The position numbers were made by a program, and so were the translations under genes. A stretch of DNA of 64,000 nt from Chaetoceros tenuissimus (Eukaryota > Bacillariophyta > Thalassiosirophyceae > Chaetocerotales > Chaetocerotaceae). Below are positions 21,107 through 32,364 of this stretch, one piece after another. The stretch is taken from NCBI GenBank assembly GCA_021927905.1, contig BLLK01000057.1, positions 732,114 through 796,113 on the forward strand, written 5' to 3'. Within the stretch, counting starts at the first letter, position 1. Each line of letters begins with the position of its first letter. The notes beneath the pieces are model-generated. The model saw only the letters and a program-made list of their open reading frames with translations. It searched no databases and was not told where the DNA came from.

Positions 21107-21906
21107 ATGAGGGTCGCTACAGTTGACGGTCTCGTGACTCTTGTCTACGATGGATCTGAGCCACTATGGAATAGAGAACTACGTGATGAGTGGCTCCATG
21201 GATACAGTGATCATGATTTCAATGAAGAGGGTTGGGAAGAATGGAATGTACCTGATGCATGCAAGAGATACTGGAGAGAAAGACAATCTTGGCAGCAGAT
21301 AATTGTTGTCGAGGGTGTCACTGAAATTCCAGACGGGACTTTCTGTTACTGCTTCAACATCAAAAGAGTCATCTTTGCTGATACTGTTATCAGGATTGGG
21401 CTTGGTGCTTTCTTTCGCTGTAAGAGTCTTGCCTTTATCAAATGGTCAATCAATATTGAAATCATTGAACAAAGTTCATTCAGCTTTTGTGACCTTTCGA
21501 GTGTCTTCCTTCCGCCAAGATGCAGAGAGGTTCTATTTGATGGAACTTGGAAATTTTTAGCGTTCCACAGAATGCAAATCTGGTTGAGCCAGAATGCATC
21601 ATTCATGATACAGCACTTTACTCTAAATATCCACACCAAAGAGCAGACCCAGGACTAGATGTATGGCTCAAGAATATCAACGACTATGATGAATTTGCTT
21701 TGCATAGAGTCTGCTGCTCTTTCGAACCGACTCTAGAAATGATTCTCGATACTATGAAGGAAAAAGGAGGACCAAAAGCATTCAAGGTAGAGAATAGCAT
21801 CGGTATCACTCCATCACGATACTTGAAGGAGAACCCATATGCCGATGTGAAGGAAAAGGATATAATTGAAAAATATGTTTTGGATATGATGGGCGAAAGT
21901 ATCTAA
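21107..21906 (+). pseudogene. LRR_5 family gene with frameshift
   Basis: ATG at 21107 gives the canonical start MRVATVDGLVTLVYDGS and LRR_5 repeats to FLPPRCRE at about 21530. The frame then runs out of register (stop at 21656-21658). The correct continuation, SVPQNANLVEP...GITPSRYLKENPYADV...MMGE, is in another frame from 21547 to the stop at 21906. Compared with the intact neighbour at 23063, a few codons around EFAFACNRKLEI are disturbed here, so a small indel or deletion near 21530-21550 is likely. Everything else is family-like and conserved, so decay is recent; a sequencing or assembly error is possible. Confidence 0.75.
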
Positions 21907-22319
21907 TGCTGAAGAAGTTTTAACATGATATGAATAATAGTAATACTCATAGATTAAAAGAGGGTATAGCAAAGTTCTCTAAGTATAATCTATATAATAA
22001 ACAATAAAACATCAATAATGAAATGCGTGTTACCCATATCTAGTTTCAATCACATAATGTAGATGAAAACTGTAATCCTAAGTGATGAATAGCGTCGGTT
22101 TCTACCAGAAGAAGTACTATTTCGTAACCTTTTTGACAGCTATTTATCTGCCAATACCTTTTCCAACGAGTGTCGAATGCAAAGACTACAATAAGATAGA
22201 GGTTTGGCGCCACTTTATTGCAAGGCGCCAGATCAACAACATATAGAAAGGAATTCATCATTTCATACCATCATAAATTTCAACTTGCATTTCTCTAACG
22301 CAAAGTGCACTGCATAACA

Positions 22320-22632
22320 ATGAACGACATATTTGGTTTAGATCAAAAGACATATAAATTGAAAGCGGTGAGTTCTTGCCTCTTCTTATTATTCAATAAC
22401 CTTTCCAAATAACAACTAAGATAGTAGCAATTCTTAGGCAAATCGTAATAAAGCCAAAGAAAAAAGGCTTGTGAATTGCGGCGGCGATGACTCTGAGACT
22501 GAGCTGAAACTCTTCGTGCAAAAAGTAAACAATAACGCGAGTCTTGGAGCAGGCAATGAAAGAACAGAGGAAGGAGAAACTGTTCTTTCCCTGCTTCATA
22601 AAATGTTTCTGAAATCAGGAAGGCTTCATTGA
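22320..22632 (+). pseudogene. 5'-truncated-type copy of the 35.5-kb gene (3' end lost)
   Basis: Exon 1 (22320-22367, MNDIFGLDQKTYKLKA), an intron of 70 nt (22368-22437, GTGAGT..TTCTTAG) and the start of exon 2 match the intact gene at 35473-36397 almost base for base, including about 270 bp of upstream DNA. After the NNNASLGAGNERTEEGE region the homology stops. The frame then reads into LRR_5 upstream sequence and ends at a TGA at 22630-22632. The truncated product would be 80 aa, lacking four fifths of the parent protein. Confidence 0.75.
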
Positions 22633-23062
22633 TTTGTCGTCACTTCAAAAATAACAAGACAGATATTTTTTTTAAAAGTGAAGGGAACGTCAGACGTTAG
22701 AGGGGTTACAATTTTGTCCTATATTTGACGTCATTACAATGCTCGTCATTGTGTGAAATGCAGCAAAACAGCAAAACTCATCGACATCAATTCGACTCTT
22801 CGACTCCTATTGATAGAATCTCTCCATTGTAAAAAGAGACTTGACTTCTTCCCTTATATATCATATAATAATGCAGTACATATATATAACTGCATATTTG
22901 ATGTGAGTCAATAGAATAGGTCGATATCCATCTTTCTTTGACACATCGTGATGCACACAAGAAGCACCTTCTCGCTCGCTTGAGAAGCTTGAGGACTCTT
23001 CTTCCAACATTCAGTCAACATTGTTTTTATTTTACATAAACTCAAATACTTGCTTCTTCATC
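22592..23062 (+). promoter_or_regulatory. Conserved LRR_5 promoter block, third copy
   Basis: From GTTCTTTCCCTGCTTCAT onward the sequence matches the flank of the minus-strand LRR_5 gene at 16202-17110. It carries TGACGTCA at 22726-22733 and the TATA-like CCCTTATATATCATATAAT at 22851-22869, 212 bp before the ATG at 23063. The fusion with the truncated gene ending at 22632 marks a duplication breakpoint. Confidence 0.6.
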
Positions 23063-23917
23063 ATGAGGGTTGCTACAGTTGATGGTCTCGTGACTCTTTT
23101 CTACGACGGATCGAGGCCATTATGGAATGAAGAACTGCATGAAGAGTTTTGGCTCCTGAACCACCGTGATCATCATCCTAGGAATGAAGATGAATGGGAA
23201 AAATTGACTATTTCAGATGAATGCAAGAACTATTGGAAAGAGAGACTTTCTTGGCAGCAGATTATAATTGAAGAAGGAGTGAGAGAGATTCCAGGATTTG
23301 CTTTTTGCCATTGCCAGAACATCCAAAGAGTCATCTTTGCTGATACCGTCATCAGGATTGAAAGTTTGGCTTTCAGTTGCTGCTCAAGTCTCACATATAT
23401 CAAGTGGTCTATTAACTTGGAAGAAATTGGTCATTGTGCATTCTCCTCGTGTGATCTTTCAAGTGTCTTCATTCCGCCAAGATGCAGAGAAATTAGAGAA
23501 TTTGCATTCGCTTGCAACAGGAAATTAGAAATCTTGAATGTTCCACCGAATGTAGAGCTACTTGAACCAAGTGGAATCATTTCTAATACAGCGATTAATA
23601 GAAAATTTTCATATCGCCATAGAGAACCAAGGGATTTAGACTTGGCGATAAACGAATGGCTCAAAAATATCAACAATGGCGACGAATTTGCTTTGCATAG
23701 AGTCTGCTGCTCTTTCGAACCGACTCTAGAAATGATTCTCGATACTATGAAGGAAAAAGGAGGACCAAAGGCATTCAAGGTAGAGAATAGTATCGGCATC
23801 ACTCCGTCACGATACTTGAAGGAGAACCCATATGCTAATGTGAGCGAGAAGGAAGTCATTGAGAAATATATTTTGCAAATGATGGGAGAGTTGCAATCTG
23901 ATCAGGAAGTTCTCTGA
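23063..23917 (+). CDS. BspA-like (LRR_5) leucine-rich repeat protein
   Basis: An intact 284-aa family member starting MRVATVDGLVTLFYDGS at 23063 (the frame is open 14 codons upstream with a TTG). LRR_5 repeats fill residues about 75-175 (VIFADTVIRIESLAFSCC, IGHCAFSSCDLSSVFIPPRC, FAFACNRKLEILNVPPN). The linker WLKNINNGDEFALHRVCCSFEP and the GITPSRYLKENPYANVSEKEVIEKY tail follow. It is the best intact reference for the broken copy at 21107, to which its tail is nearly identical. Likely a cytosolic protein-interaction protein; function unknown. Confidence 0.87.
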   Translation: MRVATVDGLVTLFYDGSRPLWNEELHEEFWLLNHRDHHPRNEDEWEKLTISDECKNYWKERLSWQQIIIEEGVREIPGFAFCHCQNIQRVIFADTVIRIESLAFSCCSSLTYIKWSINLEEIGHCAFSSCDLSSVFIPPRCREIREFAFACNRKLEILNVPPNVELLEPSGIISNTAINRKFSYRHREPRDLDLAINEWLKNINNGDEFALHRVCCSFEPTLEMILDTMKEKGGPKAFKVENSIGITPSRYLKENPYANVSEKEVIEKYILQMMGELQSDQEVL

Positions 23918-24050
23918 GTATATTCTATATAACAAACAATAAAACATCAATAATGAAATGAGTTTGACCCATATCTAGTTTCAATCACATAATGTAGATG
24001 AAAACCGTGATCCTAAGTGATGAATAGCGTCGGTAAACAAGAAGAAGTAC

Positions 24051-24402
24051 GCGGCTGTACGAAGAAGGCAGGAAGACTCTCTTTTTCGTAAGGCAGAGAG
24101 ACCTTTCCCAATATGAAATTGATTCCAGAGAATTTGACTGGTCGAAGGAATACCCAAGTCTATACTAGAAGTATCTGGCTATCATCATCAAGATGCTATT
24201 TCTCAAAAGTACAATCCCTCCTTGGCTATCTTGTCTTGAGAATAGAAGAGAGTTTCCTCAGAAATTGCCAATCCGAGATCACTTTCTACTGCATGGTATG
24301 CTAGATAGAACTCTGCTGCCAATGTTGATTTGTAGATGAATTCTGAACCATTGTTGAGAATATTATTTGTCCTTTATATAAAATTTGAATAATAGTTCCA
24401 GA
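24051..24402. other. Intergenic, nothing recognised
   Basis: A short frame at 24113-24304 has no family features and is not called. No RNA gene or repeat identified. Confidence 0.4.
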
Positions 24403-25083
24403 CAGTCAGACTTATCTTTCGTAACAATCGCTAAGCTAATTGTAACAGGACTATCCTCACACTTTCACAAGGCAAGCAAAAATCGGATTGTTAGTTTTTT
24501 TACTTGTAAACGATATGGTACTTTACGTGGGTAAGTAGTTTCATTGCAGTGGTTGTAAAAACGTATCGTGAACCGTGAACAAAAAGAAGTGGCAGAGGTA
24601 GCGAAAATACGATAGAAGCTAAGTAACGCAGCAATATGATTGGCTATTGATTTATTTGTATACTATGTAATACGTACAGAACATATGTTTCTGTTGGTTG
24701 TGTGAAACCACGGAACGGAGGATGGAGGAGGAGGAGGAGGATGGATGGACGCGATAATCGCGGTAAAGGATCGGACCAACAATCCGATAATAATATTTAT
24801 TCTCTAATCAATGACATGCGTCAATGTTCAATATTCGACGTCACACCAATCAAGAAATGGCCTGAAAGCATTCCTAGCGATGTTGTCACGTCATTTGTCA
24901 TAAACTACATTTGCTGAATTTACATATCAATTACTTAGTAGCTAGAGCATCTAACTTCAATACATTACTCTACAAGCTCATCAGTAAAGATTATACACGA
25001 GTACATACTTCGGATACCGAGTACGTAAGTTTAAGTCTGTCCAATGGCAGAGCTCGAATTGAAAGTTCAAAGAAAGTGTCAAG
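24403..25083 (+). mobile_element. Ty1/copia LTR relic
   Basis: In reverse orientation the LTRs at 51228-51860 and 57353-57975 contain the same ordered blocks as this stretch: CAGTCAGACTT..AACAATCGCTAAGCTAA.TGTAACAGG near 24403-24470, then (after a 300-bp unrelated insert) GACATGCGTCAATGTTC, CCAATCAAGAAATGGCCTGA, and AGAGCTCGAATTGAAAGTTC ending at AGTGTCAAG (25083). It is diverged and interrupted. It ends exactly where the pseudogene at 25100 loses its first exon. Confidence 0.75.
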
Positions 25084-25099
25084 ATTCTATTTTTCCTAA

Positions 25100-25921
25100 G
25101 ATAGGAGCAATTTTTAGGCAAATCGTAATAAAGCCAAAGAAAAAGGTCATGTGAATTGCGGCGGTGATGACTCTGAGACTGAGCTGAAACTCTTCGTGCA
25201 AAAAGTAAACAATAACGCGAGTTATGGAGCAGGCAATGAAAGAAAGGAGGAAGGAAAAGTCGAGGCAAATGCTGAGGCAAAGGCCGAAGCAGGAAATATT
25301 GAGGAGGATGCATCAAAGGTTGCTGTTGAAGGAAATCAAGCAGAGATTGAGGGGGATAATGAAGCCGATAATGGCACAAATGTTTCAGTCTTTCTTAGAA
25401 TTTGGACCCCTGCCACTGGGAATGAAACAGCTAAAGGGCCATTTTACGGAGCTTGGACAACCCTAAAGCCTAACGAAATTCTCACATGGATCATCAATAG
25501 TGATAATGACAAAAAAGAAGAGTCGAGAGTCTTCCATCTTGAATTCGAAAGTTAGGAAGAAATGGAGAGGTTCCAAGAGGATTACAAAATCATTCATGAA
25601 TATATCACCAAAATGATTAATCTACCAAATGACAGAGAGGTTGAAAATACTCACGATGTATCCTTTGAAAGTGCTACTTCTGTTGCCTCTACAGATACTG
25701 CTCCCTTCCCGAACATTAAAGCTCAAGAACGTGCACAGCTCATACTTGCAAGTTACTCCACTAGTGAAGTCGAAGCCACAAGTGACGGGAGCTTAGTTGG
25801 TGGTGAATCCCATGGAAACGTGACTCCTGAACGTAGAAACCCTCTTTCTGATGAAGATGCAACTAATAAGGAGAACAGAGAGCTAGAGAAGATTACATGA
25901 GCTCTATCTGCCCTTCGTCAT
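25100..25921 (+). pseudogene. Pseudogene copy of the 35.5-kb gene
   Basis: Exon 2 only: homology to 35591-36397 begins at the intron acceptor (TTTTTAG at 25107-25113) and continues past the stop into the 3' flank (to about 26110). Exon 1 is missing and replaced by the LTR relic. A Lys codon became TAG (25553-25555), and a Gly codon near the C-terminus became TGA (25898-25900). The remaining sequence is about 95 percent identical to the intact copy, so inactivation is recent. Confidence 0.85.
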
Positions 25922-26113
25922 TAGATCTTGTCCTCAAACCTTGAAGCACTATCAGCTAGATGTATGCTGAAATCAATTTCAAATCCCTGTTCTACCTGGT
26001 ATCAACTTGCTCCAAAAACAACTCTCCAAAGAAAGAGACAAGCATCGTAATCATTACTGTAGTATAGTCTGTAAAAACGTACTTGTAAAAGCAGTTTTTC
26101 TTCTCTTCTTTTT

Positions 26114-26792
26114 ACCGTCAATGAAAAACGACAATACAGACTAGATGTTGACAAACTTATCGATTTACCTCTCCAAAAGTATCTTACCTAATGAATAAGA
26201 AGTATTAGGGTTAGATATCGAAAAGAAACGTACAACTAACTCTTTTGCCAAAGAATTTGAAGCCACGAGGTCAAATGGGCACCACTGGCAACTTCGAAGT
26301 TAGTTATTCAACTATACATCAATGAACAGCTGTTCGAATATTTGACACTGAGGTTCGATTTACTACGAAGAAACCGGAACTAGCTTCGTTCCTCAGAATC
26401 ATGTGTAGCAATGCTATCGAAATCTGAAGTACCACCAGCTTCGTTCCTTGTAATACACTTGAGTTGTAACTCTTCTTACCTAGGTAGCATGATACTTTTG
26501 AAGCATACCTCGCAGTCAATCTTTGAAGTGTTCTTCGTTCTCCAAAACATATATTTCATTTCTATGCTGTAAGGCAGCATCCATAATCAGGCAGTACCAT
26601 GTCACACTTACTTAGTGCATCAAATAAGCAAGTGAATGTCTAAGATGAAACAATATGGAAATGTTGGAACGGCATGATAGAATTAGAGTTGGGCGGTAGT
26701 TTCCAAAAGAAGGGAGTCATTCAAAGAATAAATTAAAGATATGAGGTAAATCAATTTCATACATTACATAAATTATTTGGCACTTGTAGGAA
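26114..26792. other. Intergenic, nothing recognised
   Basis: Homology to the 36.6-kb flank ends near 26114. The remaining 680 bases have no coding signal. A TTAGGGTTAG tract is at 26204-26213. Confidence 0.45.
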
Positions 26793-27815
26793 TTAACTGT
26801 TTATTTTCTTCAAATTGTAGTCTACCATTACTGCTTGTCCATTTTCCAGTTGGAATCCACTGCTTTGCACTGCAGAGTCTGCATGTAGAGAGGATTCAAA
26901 ATGAACAAACGCACATTTCCTTCTAATGTGGAATTCTGTGAATGTTAGAGGAACATCAATGTTCTCGAATGATTTTCTCAGTGCTTGTTCTATCTCCTCC
27001 TTTCCGTTCAAATTGAATCCTGTACAAAACACACTCTTGACAGTACCGGTTTGTTGCGATGCTCTCTTGATGATAAGATCGCGGCCTTGAAGTTCCTCCC
27101 CGTGAAGTTTAATACATTTCTCCATGGCCTCTTCATTTTCAAAGGTAATGCATGCCCAACCGCAGTTGGTCGGACCTTTGTTAAATTTTGAAACTAATAC
27201 TTTTTCAATTTGACCACATTTAGATTCAAAGAATTCTTTGATCTGAGCTTCAGTCAACTTGTAGTCCAACCCAGAAATGTTCACCATATTCTTACGATTT
27301 TGGCCAACAGCAACTACACCAGTAGATAGTTCCGCACTGTCATTAAGGTGCACGATGGATTCAAAATCTTGTCCTTCCTCTCCAAACGGATTGTTATCGT
27401 CGTCTGAGTCTACAGTAACAGAGTGCATTACAATGTTTCCTTCCTCTACAGACGATCCATCTTCGTTATCTGGCTCCAAAGAGGCACTTCCATCGTTGGC
27501 ATCGGAGTGGTCGGTTGGTACGAACTCTTTGATATCACTAAGGAATGCCATTGCCTTTGTTTTGTACATATCTTTCAAACTTAGAAGTAGAGATTCAATT
27601 TTAGTTTTTCCATGAGGTGATAGGTTCTCAATACCTAATTGCATAAGTTTGTCTAGAGGTTCCGCAAGATCCTTATAGAAATGCAATGTCAATTCATCCT
27701 TTTCGCCAAGGTCACCAATTCTGCGTTTCTATGCATATGTTGTAAGCTTTACAAATAATTTTCAAAGTATAAAGCAAATGATTGGCTGTTGCATACTTGC
27801 ACTTACCACTGCCAT
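26793..27815 (-). CDS. Two-RRM RNA-binding protein, two exons
   Basis: Exon 1 is only nine bases (27807-27815, MAV). A 78-nt intron (27729-27806, GTAAGT..CATAG) leads to exon 2 (26793-27728), which continues KRRIGDLGEKDELTLHF..., for 314 aa in all. The long frame otherwise begins only with TTG, which argues for the spliced start. Residues about 15-70 are helical, 70-120 are acidic, then come two RRMs: RRM1 at about 150-230 (NMVNISGLDY; GWACITFEN) and RRM2 at about 233-305 (VFCTGFNLNG; CAFVHFES). Same architecture as the genes at 13555 and 37155, but more diverged. Shares a short divergent promoter with the protease gene at 28108. Confidence 0.8.
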
Positions 27816-28107
27816 AGTTTGTCTTCCGTCGTTTCCTTTTTATAGCAACCTCTACAGTTGAGGTAACTGTGATTGTCGACTTCAATCTTGTTTCACATAT
27901 TATGACAGGGCTTAAGTAAGTAGTCTGTGACTTTGACTCATGTCTGTTCTGACTTCCATGCCCCTCTCAAACTTTACATAAAAATCTATGATACCTCTGT
28001 ACCAATTTCACTTCCAGGTAGGCGAGGATTTTGTGTTGTTCGTTTTATAAGCATAGACTTTGCAAAACACAGCATCAGTACTGTTGTCAGGTTTCATAGG
28101 CTTGAGC
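27816..28107. promoter_or_regulatory. Divergent intergenic promoter
   Basis: Under 300 bp separate the start codons of the RRM gene (minus) and the Ulp1-type gene (plus), so both must use promoter elements inside this stretch. No single conserved motif could be assigned. Confidence 0.4.
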
Positions 28108-29467
28108 ATGGTAAATTGATCTTTCCCTTGTCATCCGATTATTTCTTTTTGCACTTTTTCACCTTTCTTTACAGATTCATAGTAAAATTTCGAGAAGAAG
28201 TGAGGGGGCTTGTACTTCAAGACAGCATCAGCGAGCTCATCAGCTCAGATCTGAACTGGCCTATTCCAAATCATTTCAGGATAACTTAGAGAAATTGAAA
28301 GCACTTGTAGCGAATGACGCCAAACTCATGAAATTTGTAGATTCCATCATTTCTCAAAATGAACTTCCTAGGAATGAGCTAGAAAATGTTTGCAAAGAAT
28401 ATGGAATCAAGCTTCCTGAAAGCGCTAATCTCAAAGACCCACACCATGAGGAAAGTGAGACCAAAAGTGCTCCTACTCCTTTTCTTTTATCCACCTTACC
28501 CACATCAGAGAAGACAAATACCGAAGCTAAATTGAAATCGTGCTTAACCAAGAAGGAACCTGGCGACTTCCCAAATGAATTCGATATTCAAAAATTTAAA
28601 GAAGGAAAATTCCTCTCCAGTGATGTCATGAATATCATGATTAATATGATCAGAGATCGCAACAAAAGGCTTCATACCTCAAAGAAAATTGTAATCATCA
28701 GTGCTTTAGAAACGAGTAAAATGATTGGAATTCAGATTGGCGAAGGATGTGACTTTTCCTGCAACGGGTATGAAGAAGGGCTTTTTTTGGGAAGCATTTG
28801 GAGAAAGCATTTTTCATACTTGAGTGATGATTATGAAAAGGTCGAGAAGAAAGACTGCAGTATTCCCTACTTGGTTGGAGAAGGTGTGACTAGGTTTATC
28901 TTTCAATTGAATATACCAAATTCTCATTGGTTCACAATTGAAGTGAATGTTATTGCCAAGACTATGACTCTGTTTGACTCTTCTCCTGAATATCCAGGCG
29001 ATAGGGTCATTTGCGAAGATCCTCGCATTACAACTGGCTTAAAATGTATCGACTGGTTGAACCGTAATATCATGCCGCATCATAATACATATCAATCTTT
29101 ACTGAGAAAGCTATTTGAGGAGACAAACTCAGTCAAAGTTTCAGGTAAAATCACAATGAGATCTCTTCTACCAACAATAGCTCTTCAGGAAATACTTCAA
29201 CTTTTTCGAAAAGAGAATGATAACAGAGGAAGTAATGTGAAGGGAATGGATATGGAGGGATGGACGTTGAAAGTGTCATCACAGCTTCCAATTCAATACA
29301 AAGAAAAGCACAACTGTGGACTTTACACCTCACTTGTCACTGATATTTTGTCTGTTGATGGTGACCTTTCGGTGATTACAAAGAATCAAAAAACTGTAGA
29401 GGAAGATGCTAGAATCACTATGCTTTCATTGATCACAGAATATTGCAACCGTAAAAGAGGTATTTGA
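28108..29467 (+). CDS. Ulp1/SENP-type (C48, clan CE) cysteine protease
   Basis: The long frame (from 28175) lacks an ATG before the conserved region. An ATG at 28108-28110 directly followed by a GTAAAT donor and a TTTACAG acceptor at 28174 gives a 64-nt intron and a 431-aa protein starting MIHSKISRRSEG. The microexon start is inferred. The C-terminal half has the clan CE order His-Asp-Gln-Cys: SHWFTIEV (His about 252), LFDSS (Asp about 269), SSQLPIQ (Gln about 371) and HNCGLYTSL (Cys about 382). The family cleaves SUMO or related modifiers. The N-terminal 150 residues are helical and variable. Reaction and location are inferred from family; the substrate could be another ubiquitin-like protein. 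Confidence 0.78.
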
Positions 29468-31176
29468 AGAACCAGTAGAATAAATACTCTTCTCAACAAC
29501 ATCTTTTTACTATGCTCTTGCATAGTTGTGAATAAGAAACGTCAGACCAAGAGAAAATAGCAATGACTATGAATAAAAATATAATGTAACATTCATTTAT
29601 GGTATGTTTATAAATTCCATTAGACGTTAGATGCAATGCGTAGTAAAATAAACAAGAATTGGTCTTTCCTACTAAAGCAAAATCAAATCAACAAGATAAT
29701 TGTGGGTTTCTTAGTGCATATAGAGGATAGTGTTTGCAATACAATCGTATGGACTACTTGCCCATTAACTCAACTGCAACAGTCAATATTGCATATTAAA
29801 ATCATATGCATCCTTCAAAAAAACGTTGCTCTATTATATATATATATATATGATTTTGAATCGTCTCCCAGGTTCGATGTGGTTGATAATGCAAAAAAGC
29901 CTAAATGTTTTTCAAATTTTCCATTATTTTTACAGTTCGCATCAGTTTCTCCGAAAAATAAATACGACATTTCTATTTGAGCTATTTTCATTATTCAATA
30001 TGGAACATTCATCTGTTGAAACAGAATACAATTGTCAAATAGAGAAGCAAAATTAATAATTTATTATTATAAGATGACTAGTAACAAAAATTGATTATGA
30101 AATGTTGCAGGCCTCAATAGGACCATCAAGATTTATCCCATTTTAGCTATTGCTCCGAGTCATAACAAGGTTCTCTTCTTAAATAAGCTAGCCGGTTTAG
30201 TTTTCCATGATATTCAGCTAGCTCACTGAAAGCTACGAGCTCAAAGCACAACAAAGGTTCATCTTACTTGTACACAGGCTGTAACGATGCATGTCAAGGA
30301 GTTCTTGTTCAGAGAAAAGCACCACCAGCTGGACCTTTGATATGGTCTATTCTGACCTTTGTATTTTTACTTGTTTTACAAGCGCACGAGAGTCGACCAA
30401 GAAGGCTTTTTCGATAGTTTCTACATGTGTATATCTCGCAAGAAATTCCAACTGCTAGGCTTTGTGTTATTTGATGATGCAGACTTGATTCAGTAGGGGA
30501 CTTTTTGTAAGAGCTCTTGGAGAAAATATAAGATAAGCTAATGGGATCGGGACAAACCATCAGCCAGTTATGTGACTAAGATTGAACCTTGATGCTATAA
30601 GGCGAGGAACGCTGGTGGATGGATCATATGTATTAGATTTAAATAGAGACAAGAACTCGTATACGGAAAAGTCATGTTATTGACTGGAATTGCTAACTGT
30701 CTAGCTAGTTGCATTGACTCCAAGCTTAGGGGAGGGAACTTCTTCTATTGTTGTAATAGTGACAACAAGCGATAGCTTTGACAATGAGAAAGCAGTGGAC
30801 TGCCTTGCTTTGGTGGAAAAGGGATCTCATTGAAGCTTCAAAGACCTGATCACGCCCAACATTGATACATGGGATAGAAGTAAAGTTCAACCCATACTGA
30901 CTGCGGATGAACTCCATTGTCCTTTGACTTTCTTAGAACATTTGAATACCAATGTCGACTTTTGGACTAAACAGGATTGTTATAAAGAAATTTATATCAT
31001 TAAGTTCTTGAATAGATATAAGCTTTGAGTGATCGAGTCAATTGTTCACACTAGTTTCAGTATCCCAGCTTAACTCTTCTCCCCTTTCTTTGAGGTTTTA
31101 TATTTTTGGTGCATTGAATGCTTCTTTGAGATTGACGATTTATCTTTCACTACCATATGGCACACCTGATTTAACT
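29468..31176. other. 1.7-kb intergenic region, no gene seen
   Basis: Very AT-rich, with a (TA)n microsatellite at 29833-29851. Short frames at 29636-29980, 30309-30560 and 30726-30917 show no recognisable content and no codon-like bias. No repeat shared with the rest of the window was found by eye. Confidence 0.5.
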
Positions 31177-32364
31177 TTACTTTTGGGTCCTTCTTCTCTT
31201 GCGGAGGAGATTGCTACTACTGCCATTATCCAACCTCGAATGTCGATCCATTACTGAAGGTTGTCGACGAAGTAGATAAAACGTTTTTTCTAAATCTGCA
31301 TGCTCACCTACTGCCATCGCTGCAAATGGAAACAATGTAGTGATTGGATCGTTTGTTTGAATCTGGTCGTCTGAGAGTGATGCAAGAATTATATCATTCT
31401 TGTTCATGATGTCAGGTCCTGCTGCTAGTACAGCTTGGTGCAGTGTACGACCATTGTGATCCTTTAAACCGTAAGCCCATGGGAATTTCTTGATAAATAA
31501 ATCTTTGTGCTGCGGAGCATTGATAAAAACATGGTGCAGGATAGGGTATGTGGAATCTGGAGTAAGTATTTCATAAAGTAACGACATGGCCTTTTCTTTT
31601 CCTTTTTCGATGCACAAACAATCAAACGCTGTAGTTCCTTTGTAATCTTTCACAAAAAGCAATCCTCCAATATTAGGATGGTGTTTGAATCCAGCTTTTA
31701 AAAGCACAGTTATGTCTTGATCCTTCGGTTGTGGTCCTATATAATGAATGAAAGGTTGAATCAATGCCTCTGGATCGCAGCTTACCAGAAATTCAAACCT
31801 CATTTTATTTTCTTCATAACAAGAAAACCAGAGCAAATGTTTTATATCTGTTTTAACCAAGACTCCTGATTTTTGAAGTTCCTTAAACACACGAATTGCA
31901 CTTTCATCATCAATATCGCTATTTTCAATCAAGCATCGCAAAGTGTTCCTATGACAACCATCACTTGGATCTTCAATCAGTAATCCTCCACGCCCATCTT
32001 CAATCAGTAATCCTGTACGCTCATCTCCATCTCCTACTTTGTGTTTCATTCCTTCTTTTGCCAAGACGGGTACATATCCAACACAAGGACTGATTGCAGT
32101 ACTTTGGATTGGGATCCGTCCATCAACATCAGATTCATATGAAAGTGTCGATGGAAACTTCTTGATAACTTTTTCAACTGCATCAACAGATGGTTTGTGT
32201 TTGTGAAGCTTGTGCATGGATTTCCCGAAAGCCTCTTCAATCTTTTCGTTGCATTCTTCAATGGCTTTTAGGATATCTCCACGACACTCCTCATCTTTCC
32301 ATTCTTCGAAGAAATAAATACTCTTGATGAAGTCGAGTTTGGCTTGAAAGGTTGAAATGTTCAT
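31177..32364 (-). CDS. Ankyrin-like repeat protein (diatom-expanded family)
   Basis: A 395-aa single-exon protein, ATG at 32364. The N-terminus is helical (KLDFIKSIYFFEEWKDEECRG). From about residue 55, ankyrin-like helical repeats follow, each about 33-40 residues with I/L-ladder and G-R/T-T-L/A caps: GRIPIQSTA, HRNTLRCLIEN, GTTAFDCLC, NGRTLHQAVLAAGPDI. The canonical TPLH is replaced by variants such as RTLHQAV, so it is called ankyrin-like. A doubled segment GLLIEDGRGGLLIED near residue 118 is a short tandem repeat. The last 30 residues are basic (LLRKRRRTQK). A related relic is at 40262-40574. Likely a protein-binding scaffold; partner unknown. Confidence 0.75.
   Translation of the reverse strand: MNISTFQAKLDFIKSIYFFEEWKDEECRGDILKAIEECNEKIEEAFGKSMHKLHKHKPSVDAVEKVIKKFPSTLSYESDVDGRIPIQSTAISPCVGYVPVLAKEGMKHKVGDGDERTGLLIEDGRGGLLIEDPSDGCHRNTLRCLIENSDIDDESAIRVFKELQKSGVLVKTDIKHLLWFSCYEENKMRFEFLVSCDPEALIQPFIHYIGPQPKDQDITVLLKAGFKHHPNIGGLLFVKDYKGTTAFDCLCIEKGKEKAMSLLYEILTPDSTYPILHHVFINAPQHKDLFIKKFPWAYGLKDHNGRTLHQAVLAAGPDIMNKNDIILASLSDDQIQTNDPITTLFPFAAMAVGEHADLEKTFYLLRRQPSVMDRHSRLDNGSSSNLLRKRRRTQK

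Larger units (their letters stand above)
20764..24050. repeat. Tandem segmental duplication of an LRR_5 locus
   Basis: Block A (about 20764-22105) and block B (about 22740-24045) share the promoter, the coding region and the 3' flank through CCTAAGTGATGAATAGCGTC. Each is about 1.3 kb. They are separated by the inserted piece of the 35.5-kb gene family (about 22115-22600). The two C-terminal coding halves are nearly identical, whereas the acidic N-terminal parts differ, suggesting gene conversion of the 3' half. Confidence 0.75.
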
